Shown one piece after another: positions 1 through 5,884 of a DNA stretch of 5,884 nucleotides. The first letter of the stretch is position 1, and each line of letters opens with the position of its first letter. Location: positions 1 to 5,884 of the forward strand of contig CAKUXU010000050.1 in assembly GCA_934700635.1 (NCBI GenBank). Direction: 5' to 3'. Under the pieces are notes generated by a model that was not told where the DNA came from, made no database searches, and saw only the letters and a list, made by a program, of their open reading frames with translations. This DNA comes from an uncultured Eubacteriales bacterium (GTDB lineage Bacteria > Bacillota > Clostridia > Oscillospirales > Acutalibacteraceae). The position numbers and the translations under genes are program-made.

Positions 1-63
1 GTGGCTTATTCACTGAGATATGAAAGGTTGAAAAACCTTGAATTTTCAATAGAAAACACTTGA
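1..63 (+). CDS. 3' end of an upstream gene (partial)
   Basis: Frame 1 is open from the first base to a TGA at 61-63 and gives 20 residues ending in KNLEFSIENT. The other two forward frames close within the first few codons. The stop lies 18 bases before the next gene's start and just ahead of its Shine-Dalgarno sequence, the spacing expected inside an operon. The fragment is too short and featureless to assign a family. An upstream transferase gene would fit the context, but that is inference only. Confidence 0.5.
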   Translation: MAYSLRYERLKNLEFSIENT

Positions 64-81
64 TTATATGAGGAGGGGAGT

Positions 82-954
82 ATGCTAATTATTAGGGTAA
101 AAGGTGGGCTTGGAAACCAGTTGTTTCAGTATGCAACGGGATATGCAGTTGCCAAAAGAATGAATACAGATTTGCGTATTGATAAGAGCTTTTATTCTAC
201 ACAAAAGCTTCGTGGATTCAAATTGTCTCTACTTAATATAAATAAGATAGAAATTAAAGAAGAAATTACGAGGCCGTTATTTATTCGAATATTTGAAAAT
301 AAATATGTTAATAAATTGCTTCGAATTATGAAGTTTAAAAAGATAAAAATAGCTAAGCAAACCTATTTTCTTGATAGTAATTTAAAATTTATGCCTGAAA
401 TTTTTAAACTTCAAGGAAATAGAATATATTTGGATGGCTATTTTCAGAGTTATGAGTATTTTGAGTCTTATCGAAATGAATTAATAAATTTGTTTACTCC
501 CCAATATTGTTATAATGATGAATGGCAATCATATTATGAGGAAATGAATCGAGTTGAGTCGGTTGCGATTCATGTTAGAAGAGGCGATTATTTGAAGATT
601 CAGAATAAAAATGGACTTCAATATGTTTTGGAAGAGCGGTATTATAAACAAGCGATTGATCTTTTTCAAAAAAAACTTGATAATCCGGTTTTCTATTGGT
701 TTTCAGATGATATTGAATGGGTAAAGGAGCATTTTGGTGGTAGTTTAAGATTTAAGTTTATTCGTCTTACTGGTGAGAATGCTGATCTTAATGAGTTAAT
801 GCTTATGTCGAAATGTAAAAATATTATAACCGCAAATAGTTCGTTTAGTTGGTGGGCTGCGTGGCTTAATACTAATGAAAATGCAATAATTGTAGCTCCT
901 AAAAGAAAATTTGGAAATGAAGATATGATTCCCAAAAATTGGATTAAAATTTAG
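82..954 (+). CDS. GT11 family alpha-1,2-fucosyltransferase-like protein
   Basis: This 290-residue protein probably transfers L-fucose from GDP-fucose onto a sugar of a growing lipid-linked glycan in the cytoplasm. It shows the family 11 signatures in order. GGLGNQLFQYA is at residues 8-18. YLDGYFQSYEYF is at 116-127. The nucleotide-sugar motif HVRRGDY is at 164-170, with the HxRRGDY core intact. FSDD is at 207-210, and DLNELMLMSKCKNIITANSS followed by FSWWAAWL lies at 235-262. Length is typical for bacterial GT11 enzymes and there is no signal peptide or membrane segment. The ATG is well supported: AGGAGG at 71-76 is 5 bases upstream, and the conserved glycine-rich motif follows almost at once. 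It sits between an upstream gene end and a GT4 gene 23 bases downstream, so it is probably co-transcribed. The family is clear; the acceptor sugar cannot be read from sequence, and an alpha-1,2 linkage is assumed from the family. Confidence 0.93.
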   Translation: MLIIRVKGGLGNQLFQYATGYAVAKRMNTDLRIDKSFYSTQKLRGFKLSLLNINKIEIKEEITRPLFIRIFENKYVNKLLRIMKFKKIKIAKQTYFLDSNLKFMPEIFKLQGNRIYLDGYFQSYEYFESYRNELINLFTPQYCYNDEWQSYYEEMNRVESVAIHVRRGDYLKIQNKNGLQYVLEERYYKQAIDLFQKKLDNPVFYWFSDDIEWVKEHFGGSLRFKFIRLTGENADLNELMLMSKCKNIITANSSFSWWAAWLNTNENAIIVAPKRKFGNEDMIPKNWIKI

Positions 955-961
955 TAAAAAG

Positions 962-967
962 AGAGGA
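962..967 (+). promoter_or_regulatory. Ribosome binding site for the TTG-started GT4 gene
   Basis: AGAGGA lies 10 bases before the TTG at 978-980, a slightly long spacing. No ATG or GTG in the right frame lies nearer. The first in-frame ATG is codon 7 (996-998), which would remove the first beta-strand of the GT-B fold. The site therefore supports TTG as the true start. A long spacer and a TTG codon together predict modest translation. Confidence 0.55.
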
Positions 968-977
968 AATTGATTCT

Positions 978-2138
978 TTGAAAATAATTCAAATTATGGA
1001 TACCCTTGGCTCAAGCGGAGGCGTTAATACTTTTGTATTTGATTTATGTGAAGCTCTTAAATTGAATGGTCACGATGTTGCGTTGATTGGAATTTTGAGT
1101 AAGGGAATGAATGATAACCCAGATATAGAGCGACTCAGAAAGCTGGGGATACAAGTTGAATGCGTTGGTGCAAAGAGTAAAAAAGATGCGATGTTTCATA
1201 ATGTGGGCAAATTAAAAAAAATAATTAAAAGCATAACGAAAAAAGATATGGCTGTATGTAACCTCCACTTAAAACTTGGAGTTTTAATGGGGGTTATGGC
1301 TACTGTTGGTGAAAGGAATATATATTGTGTTGAAACGTATCATAATACCTACCACTACTATCATTTACAATGTTGGTGCTGTAGTCCGTTTATAAAGAAG
1401 TATATATGTGTTTCAGATGAAGCTAAGAAAGAAATGAAAAGAAGATTTTTTATTTCAGATACGCGAATAGTTGCAATTCCTAATGGTATATCAAGAAAGA
1501 AAATTCGTAATCTTTCGAGGATTGATTTTCTTGATAGTAATAAGGAACAAAAGACGCAGGTTGTTTCTGTTGGTAGATTAAGTTATGAAAAAAATTTTAA
1601 AATCGTGGTTGAAGCAATGACAGAATGTTGTTCTAATCATATCACGTATACACTTGTAGGAGGTGGTCCTCAAGAAGAAGAAATTCGTGAAATTGCAAGA
1701 AATAATCCATATATTAAAATCTTAGGGGCTCAGTCGCGAGAAAGGACTCTTCAAGAGTTAGCAAAGGCAGATATTGTCATTATGCCTTCTTTGTGGGAAG
1801 GACGCTCAATTCTTCAATTAGAGGCAATGGCACTGGATAAGCCAATGATATTATCAGATGTTCCTGGATTAAGGGAGCCATTTAAAGAGAATCCTTTGGC
1901 AGAAAATGAGAATTACCGAATCAGTAAATTTGGATATTTAGTGAAAACAAAGGAAAAAGAGGTATATTGTAACGTTGTAGAAGATTTTGCCTGCCATAAA
2001 GAAAGAAGAACTGTTATAGGTGACTATATTCAGAATGTTTCAATGCAAAATGATATTTCAAAAACTGCCACTAAATATTATAGTGTATATATTGATATAT
2101 TGTCGCATATGAGAAGAAACAAAAAAATTAGATTATGA
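978..2138 (+). CDS. Glycosyltransferase family 4 (GT-B fold)
   Basis: This 386-residue retaining glycosyltransferase probably adds one sugar of the polysaccharide repeat from an NDP-sugar on the cytoplasmic membrane face. The N-terminal acceptor domain opens with MKIIQIMDTLGSSGGV, the usual beta-strand plus glycine-rich loop. The C-terminal donor domain has PNGIS at 168-172 and VSVGRLSYEKNF at 196-207, where R200 and K205 match the conserved phosphate-binding pair. LVGGGPQ follows at 226-232, and the E-x7-E motif of GT4 is formed by E274 and E282 in WEGRSILQLEAMA. Length is normal for the family. The start is TTG, chosen because the first strand would be lost at the next in-frame ATG. A cysteine-rich patch, CWCC at 132-135, lies in the inter-domain region and is unusual for a cytoplasmic enzyme. 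The gene follows the fucosyltransferase by 23 bases, so the two are probably one operon. Donor and acceptor sugars cannot be predicted. Confidence 0.92.
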   Translation: MKIIQIMDTLGSSGGVNTFVFDLCEALKLNGHDVALIGILSKGMNDNPDIERLRKLGIQVECVGAKSKKDAMFHNVGKLKKIIKSITKKDMAVCNLHLKLGVLMGVMATVGERNIYCVETYHNTYHYYHLQCWCCSPFIKKYICVSDEAKKEMKRRFFISDTRIVAIPNGISRKKIRNLSRIDFLDSNKEQKTQVVSVGRLSYEKNFKIVVEAMTECCSNHITYTLVGGGPQEEEIREIARNNPYIKILGAQSRERTLQELAKADIVIMPSLWEGRSILQLEAMALDKPMILSDVPGLREPFKENPLAENENYRISKFGYLVKTKEKEVYCNVVEDFACHKERRTVIGDYIQNVSMQNDISKTATKYYSVYIDILSHMRRNKKIRL

Positions 2139-2310
2139 GGTGTTGTGACTATATTGAGCATTGGAACCTGTTAAATTAAACTTTGTTAAAAGTGTTATAT
2201 TCTTTTTTTGTTCGGCTATGGTAGGAACAATAAAGTTTTGTGACACAGTAATTGATGCTAATTAGATTGACTAGTATTTTAACTCTTTTGTCATTTCGTA
2301 ACATATAATT
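2139..2310 (+). other. Unassigned intergenic stretch with no gene
   Basis: All three forward frames are broken by frequent stops and I recognise no protein remnant. No strong GC-rich hairpin followed by a T-run is visible, so I cannot call a terminator after the GT4 gene. A TATAAT hexamer is present at 2304-2309, but no reasonable -35 element lies 16-18 bases ahead of it. In DNA this AT-rich it is not enough for a promoter call. Confidence 0.5.
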
Positions 2311-2541
2311 ATGAAAAGAGTAGAACGTTTTCTGAGTATAGTAACTTGGAATATGATATTCCTAATTATAGCTATGACAGTACTTCATATAGTAACAAAA
2401 GGGGTAAACAGTGTTATTGTGGAATTTGGAATAGGATTTGTTATTACTGAAACTGGCAATGCTGTGAATGTAGAGGCGATGTCTATATTATATTTTGCTT
2501 TTGTTAAGATTGTTTGTTGAGTCACACAATGATATTCTTTT
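2311..2541 (+). pseudogene. Probable remnant of an acyltransferase-3-like membrane protein
   Basis: A 69-codon frame (ATG 2311, TGA 2518-2520) lacks a Shine-Dalgarno sequence. It resembles, in order, the N-terminal part of membrane acyltransferases of the acyltransferase-3 (OafA-like) type that O-acylate surface glycans. MIFLIIAMTVLH (residues 15-26) is a hydrophobic helix ending in Leu-His, where the family has its catalytic histidine. A KGVNSVI segment follows, where these proteins often have GGV. GNAVNVEAMSILYF (43-56) resembles the family pattern AVN-x-F-A-x-x-SGYF, with the SGY element destroyed. Beyond the first stop the same frame continues through FVKIVC, stop, VTQ, stop, YSF, recalling a K-I-V-x-x-W-x-Q-x-x-FYS pattern with tryptophan codons possibly turned into TGA. 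Intact members are several times longer. The comparison is from memory of the family and the match is degenerate, so the call is tentative. The alternative is a meaningless short open frame. Confidence 0.36.
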
Positions 2542-2861
2542 AGAAAAAATGCCGCTAGATAGGACGATGATACACATAGTATTGTATTTTACAATGAATT
2601 TTATACATATTGTATAGTTCCACGCTTTGCAAGAACGGTGATGCTTTAATGGAATAAAAATAAGCCGCTGCAATATGTATTTATAATTAGATAGACTTTG
2701 GTATATTGCCTGTACTGAGAGTCAGATTGAAAAACTAGAGTAAAATGAATTTCAGTGTGGTTATAGAGAAATTTAATGACAATGTTTGTAGCATTTATGG
2801 CTGTATCATAGTTACTAGTAGTAAAAAGGCAAAAGCAGAGAAACTTTGGACATTATGCCAT
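2542..2861 (+). other. Decayed or non-coding stretch, no family recognised
   Basis: The frame of the preceding remnant continues with a TAG at 2560-2562, then a run of about 25 sense codons containing FYNEFYTYCIVPRFARTVML before a TAA. A different frame is open from an ATG at 2745 and includes VIEKFNDNVCSIYGCIIVTS and KAKAEKLWTLCHKKEF before running into the start of the next gene. These protein-like pieces in shifting frames suggest broken coding DNA rather than a designed spacer, but I cannot name the source gene. No terminator, tRNA-like fold or repeat is evident. Confidence 0.35.
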
Positions 2862-2870
2862 AAAAAGGAG
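2862..2870 (+). promoter_or_regulatory. Strong ribosome binding site of the polymerase gene
   Basis: AAAAAGGAG ends 5 bases before the ATG at 2876, separated by five T residues. It fixes the start of the Wzy-like protein. It also shows that translation restarts independently after the 740-base gap, so the downstream pair still looks expressible although the sequence before it is decayed. Confidence 0.75.
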
Positions 2871-2875
2871 TTTTT

Positions 2876-4027
2876 ATGGGTAAGTTGGATACCGATAAAT
2901 TTGCATTTTGGGTGACATTTATTTTTATTATTGTATCCCCATTAGAAAATATATTAAGGACAGAACAAATTGTATATGCAGTTGGAATTATGGCTTTGGG
3001 ATTTTGTATTTTTCGTAAAGGAATGCTTGTAGTCAATAATTCTAAGTATATTATTTTTTTAATGATATATATGTTTTTCGCTTGCTACTGGAGTACAGAA
3101 AAACAAGCGCTTAATTTGTTGCCTGTCGTTTATGCTGAATTGATTTTTTTGTATTTTCAATTACAGTTTTTTTATACAGAAAGTCAGTATAGGAAGATTA
3201 AAATTGCTTTTTTAATACAAAATTGGATTTTGCTAATTTTATGCTTTACAAACGGAACATATATGGATAGTCGATTTTGGCTAAAATCAGCAACATCAGG
3301 TGCAGACCCGAATTATTTGTCGGGATGGTTTGTTATACCGTTGTGCTTTGCTGTAGATTTTTTGTTTTCAAAAGAGATAAAAAAAATATGGAAGGGGGTT
3401 ATTATTGCCCAAGTTGTTTTGTCGGTTTATTTTATAATGCAAACAGCTTCAAAATCTGGTTTAATTACAAATGCATGCGTAATGGCAATTGCTACAATTT
3501 ATACATCCAGAAAAATGATAAAAGATCATCCAGGCTATGCATTAGCAATTATAGTTCTATTTATTGCTGGTAGTACAGTTGCTATTAATAATATGCCGGT
3601 GTATCTTGTTCAGCGTCTTACTAATGGAGATATGACCGGTACAGGAAGATTTCCTATGTGGATTACTCTTATAAAGGAAATGTTAAATAATCCAATTAAA
3701 ATGATATTTGGTTTTGGAACAGGAGCTGTTAAGTATTATACTGGAAAAGGGTTAGTATCGCACAATACATATCTTGATTTTTTGTTTAATTATGGTGTGA
3801 TAGGTTTTTCTACATTGATTATTTTTGTGGCGAAATCCATAAGAATTAAGCTTAAAAATTGCCCATATTCTGTAATTTCATTTTGTGGAATGTCAGTTTT
3901 GCTTTTTACATTATCAGCATTTAGTACTAGGTTTTTCATGTCAGTTCTTTTTTTAATTGGAATGGATATAACTAGTGATTCTTTGAATATCATGGAACGA
4001 GAGGAAGATATGGAGCTATATGGCTAA
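2876..4027 (+). CDS. wzy: O-antigen ligase/polymerase family membrane protein (Wzy-like)
   Basis: This 383-residue integral membrane protein probably polymerises lipid-linked repeat units on the outer face of the cytoplasmic membrane. About twelve hydrophobic segments are visible, roughly at 10-22, 32-48, 57-72, 80-101, 108-124, 147-164, 171-190, 194-211, 219-237, 304-319, 331-349 and 351-365. Features typical of the Wzy/WaaL superfamily are present: SGADPNYLSG at 141-150, ASKSG at 191-195, then a large external loop (about 238-303) with TGTGRFPMW (254-262, R258), GFGTG (279-283) and SHNTYL (295-300, H296). The loop arginine and histidine are the types of residue implicated in catalysis in WaaL/Wzy proteins. 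Length is normal and the start is fixed by AAAAAGGAG. The stop lies inside the next gene, giving an 8-base overlap and probable translational coupling. Among capsule loci these proteins diverge strongly, so linkage specificity is unknown. A ligase is possible, but next to a flippase gene a polymerase is more likely. Confidence 0.88.
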   Translation: MGKLDTDKFAFWVTFIFIIVSPLENILRTEQIVYAVGIMALGFCIFRKGMLVVNNSKYIIFLMIYMFFACYWSTEKQALNLLPVVYAELIFLYFQLQFFYTESQYRKIKIAFLIQNWILLILCFTNGTYMDSRFWLKSATSGADPNYLSGWFVIPLCFAVDFLFSKEIKKIWKGVIIAQVVLSVYFIMQTASKSGLITNACVMAIATIYTSRKMIKDHPGYALAIIVLFIAGSTVAINNMPVYLVQRLTNGDMTGTGRFPMWITLIKEMLNNPIKMIFGFGTGAVKYYTGKGLVSHNTYLDFLFNYGVIGFSTLIIFVAKSIRIKLKNCPYSVISFCGMSVLLFTLSAFSTRFFMSVLFLIGMDITSDSLNIMEREEDMELYG

Positions 4028-5546
4028 AGAGAAAAAAATATTATTGTCAACTTTACAGGTGACATTGGTAACATTGTTTGTTAAATTTTTAGGACTTGTT
4101 AAACAATCTGTACTAGCTTCTTATTGTGGGGCTACAAGGGAAACAGATGCTTTTTTTATTGCAACGGGAACTGTAGTAAACTTAAGTACAATTGCTTTTT
4201 CAGCGATTTCAATTTCTCTTCTAACAATTCATACAAATATATTGGTGAGAGAAGGAAGAGAAAAATCAAATGATCTTATTAATGCCGTATTGAGGGTTTT
4301 TATTCCTATTTCAGTTTGTTTTGCTGCGTTGTTTTATTTTGAAGCTCCTATAGTTGCGAAGATTTTAGCACCGGCTTATCAGGGAGAAGAAATACAATTA
4401 TTGTCTGGATATATTAAAACTATGTCGATTTCTTTTGTTTTGTGGTGCTATTTTTTGACTGTTAATGTTATTCTTGAAACAGATAAACAGTTTATACAAG
4501 GAAAGGGGCAGGGATTTTTTCAAAATGTATTTTTGATTTTGGGTGCTGTTTTGCTTTATCCAAAATTGGGGATGGATGTATTGGTTTATGCTTTTCTTTT
4601 ATCTGGATTAGCTCAATGTATATTAGTAACATGGTGTGCAAGGGGGCGGTTTAAAGTTGTATTTAGAAAACTAGCATGCTATTCATATGTCAAACAATTA
4701 ATTAAGGTAGCATTGCCATTGTTTTTAGGAAATGCGATGTATGAAGTTAATACAATTGTAGATGGTCAGGTAGCGACGAGTTTAGGCGCTGGAGGTGCAT
4801 CAGTATTAAACTATGGGGCAACTATTCATGATATGGTTGTGGGAGTTATTGTTACCTCTGTTTCAACAGTGTTGTTTTCTCATTTTAGTACTTGGATTGC
4901 AAGAAATGAAATTAGTCAAGTTGAAGTGAATCTTAGGCGAACATTGGAACTACTTTCACTTATTCTTCTTCCTGTAATGGTTATGTGTATAGTAGCTGGT
5001 GATCAGATTGTTACTATTTTTTATGGACGTGGAAGTTTTGGGAAAAATGAAATTAAAATGACTTATGGTGTAGTAATTGGGTATTCGCTGGGGTTTGTAT
5101 TTCAGGCAGCGCGTGCAAACCTTGTAAAGGTGTATTATGCATTTCAAGATTCTAAACGTCCAATGATTAATGGATTTATTGCTATAGTGATGAATATAGT
5201 ATTGAGCATTGTTTTGTCACGAGTTATCGGTGTGGCGGGTATTGCAGTCGCAACTAGCATATCAATGTTTGGGGTTACTGTAATGTTATTTGGTGGAATC
5301 AAAAAATATCTTCCTAACTTTTCACTAAGTGAAAGTATAAAAGAGGTTACCAAAGGAATTTTTGCAGCTGGTATAACTGCGGTGGTTGTCTGTTTTTTTA
5401 AATCAAAGTTAAATATGGGATTATTTACTACATTTTTTATAGAAGGAGTAGTAACTGTTATATTGTATATAGTATTATTATTTATGTTTAAATCATATAG
5501 GATTACCAGTATGTGTGATTTTTTTAAAACAAAATTAGAAAAATAA
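4020..5546 (+). CDS. murJ: MurJ/MviN-family flippase, probable polysaccharide repeat-unit flippase (Wzx role)
   Basis: This 508-residue protein has about fourteen hydrophobic segments and the length of a MurJ-type MOP-superfamily flippase. Family landmarks are clear. LGLVKQSVLASYCG followed by TDAFFIATG (residues 24-50) corresponds to the MurJ pattern LGFVR-x-x-x-x-A-x-x-FG then ADAFFVA. IVTIFYGRGSF at 330-340 matches the hallmark RGxF element before TM9. VYYAFQDSKRPM at 371-382, then MNIVLSIVLS and GVAGIAVATS, match the conserved YAxxDxxxP and NxxL region. The usual arginine of LGxxR is lysine here (K28). The ATG at 4020 overlaps the end of the polymerase gene, with GGAG at 4012-4015 serving as ribosome binding site. 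The family's classic substrate is lipid II. Coupling to a Wzy-like gene inside a glycosyltransferase cluster suggests it flips the undecaprenyl-linked repeat unit of the capsule, which is inference. A housekeeping lipid II role cannot be excluded from sequence alone. Confidence 0.9.
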   Translation: MAKEKKILLSTLQVTLVTLFVKFLGLVKQSVLASYCGATRETDAFFIATGTVVNLSTIAFSAISISLLTIHTNILVREGREKSNDLINAVLRVFIPISVCFAALFYFEAPIVAKILAPAYQGEEIQLLSGYIKTMSISFVLWCYFLTVNVILETDKQFIQGKGQGFFQNVFLILGAVLLYPKLGMDVLVYAFLLSGLAQCILVTWCARGRFKVVFRKLACYSYVKQLIKVALPLFLGNAMYEVNTIVDGQVATSLGAGGASVLNYGATIHDMVVGVIVTSVSTVLFSHFSTWIARNEISQVEVNLRRTLELLSLILLPVMVMCIVAGDQIVTIFYGRGSFGKNEIKMTYGVVIGYSLGFVFQAARANLVKVYYAFQDSKRPMINGFIAIVMNIVLSIVLSRVIGVAGIAVATSISMFGVTVMLFGGIKKYLPNFSLSESIKEVTKGIFAAGITAVVVCFFKSKLNMGLFTTFFIEGVVTVILYIVLLFMFKSYRITSMCDFFKTKLEK

Positions 5547-5552
5547 TAAATA

Positions 5553-5884
5553 ATGAAAAATGTCTGTGCTTTTTATCAATTTGTAATGGGAAAAATTATA
5601 TTGGCGAACAACTTGATAGTATTATGTTGCAGAAAGAGGTTGATGCTCATATTATGTGGTACGTGATGGTGGTTCTAGCGATTAAACGATTAAGATCGTT
5701 TCAAAGTACAACATAAAGTGGATTTAATTCATGGACAAAATCGTGGTATGAATGTAGTTTTTACGAGTTGTTGGAAAAAAGACTGAAGCTGATTATTATG
5801 CATATTATGACTAGGAGAATGTATGGATGTTTGACAAGTTCATTACGACCATTTGACAACTAGAAAAAGCGCTGATTGTCAAGG
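5553..5884 (+). pseudogene. Decayed family 2 glycosyltransferase (rhamnosyltransferase-like), 3' end outside window
   Basis: An ATG 6 bases after the flippase stop begins MKNVCA, then the coding signal jumps between frames while keeping the order of a GT2 transferase. From 5573, LSICNGKNYIGEQLDSI matches the conserved N-terminal nucleotide-binding strand and helix. From 5656, VVRDGGSSD, a TAA (5683-5685) and TIKIVSKY match the D-DGS-x-DNT element. From 5718, VDLIHGQNRGMNVVFTSCW matches the x-N-x-G region. From 5779, KTEADYYAYYD, a TAG (5812-5814) and ENVWMFDKF match A-D-Y-Y-A-x-x-DQDDVW-x-x-DK, with the glutamine codon now a stop and both following aspartates lost. Another stop is at 5854-5856. 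At least four frame changes and three stops rule out a functional product, and the damage is too varied for one sequencing error. Translation would stop 37 codons after the ATG. Intact relatives add a sugar, often rhamnose, to the repeat unit. It was probably the last sugar-adding step after the flippase gene. Confidence 0.88.

Noticed and set aside
693..935. Minus-strand open frame of 80 codons opposite the fucosyltransferase
   Set aside because: It lies wholly antisense to the conserved GT11 C-terminal motifs and has no start signal; the other minus-strand frames in the window were dismissed for similar reasons.
2304..2309. Perfect TATAAT hexamer as a possible promoter for the polymerase gene
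   Set aside because: No -35-like hexamer lies 16-18 bases upstream; the nearest TTGACT (2267-2272) is 31 bases away, there is no extended -10 TG, and such hexamers are common in DNA this AT-rich.
2745..2915. A 56-codon open frame crossing the start of the polymerase gene
   Set aside because: It lacks a ribosome binding site and runs out of frame into the well-supported polymerase gene; at most its first part is decayed coding DNA.
3277..3573. A 98-codon open frame inside the polymerase gene
   Set aside because: It overlaps the polymerase gene in another frame, has no ribosome binding site and no recognisable motif, whereas the polymerase frame has clear family motifs here.
5324..5336. Inverted repeat TTTCACTAAGTGAAA-like, possible hairpin or operator
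   Set aside because: It is inside the flippase coding sequence, encodes part of FSLSES, and is short and AT-rich; no T-run or regulatory context supports it.
5570..5574. T-run at the first frameshift of the GT2 pseudogene as a phase-variation switch
   Set aside because: The run is only five T residues, too short for typical slipped-strand switching, and the gene has several other frameshifts and stops that a single slip could not repair.

Overview
The window looks like an internal piece of a cell-surface polysaccharide (capsule or exopolysaccharide) biosynthesis locus. All recognisable genes are on the + strand. The DNA is strongly AT-rich, codons prefer A/T at the third position, ribosome binding sites are purine-rich (AGGAGG, AAAAAGGAG), and the flippase belongs to the MurJ/MviN branch. 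Together these suggest a low-GC Firmicute, probably a clostridial gut bacterium such as a Lachnospiraceae member. That placement is inferred from composition and gene content; no phylogenetic marker is present.

Layout: (1) positions 1-63 hold the last 20 codons of an upstream gene. (2) 82-954 encodes a GT11 alpha-1,2-fucosyltransferase-like enzyme. (3) 978-2138 encodes a GT4 glycosyltransferase starting at TTG. (4) 2139-2875 is a gap of about 740 bases with no intact gene; its centre (2311-2541) reads as a decayed acyltransferase-3-like membrane protein, a tentative call, and the rest is unassigned. (5) 2876-4027 encodes a multi-spanning O-antigen ligase/polymerase-type protein (Wzy-like), overlapping by 8 bases (6) 4020-5546, a MurJ-family flippase. 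(7) 5553-5884 is a clear pseudogene of a family 2 glycosyltransferase, with at least four reading-frame changes and three stops, running off the window.

Together the intact genes cover Wzx/Wzy-type synthesis. Cytoplasmic transferases (GT11 and GT4) extend a lipid-linked oligosaccharide, the MurJ-like protein would flip it, and the Wzy-like protein would polymerise it outside the membrane. The GT11 gene predicts a fucosylated repeat unit. GDP-fucose synthesis genes, the initiating phosphoglycosyl transferase and the chain-length regulators are not in the window. The most notable property is the mosaic of intact and decayed genes: the polymerase-flippase pair is flanked on both sides by wrecked modification or transferase genes. 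This suggests recombination at the locus and a change in glycan structure. I found no RNA gene, CRISPR array, insertion sequence or convincing terminator.
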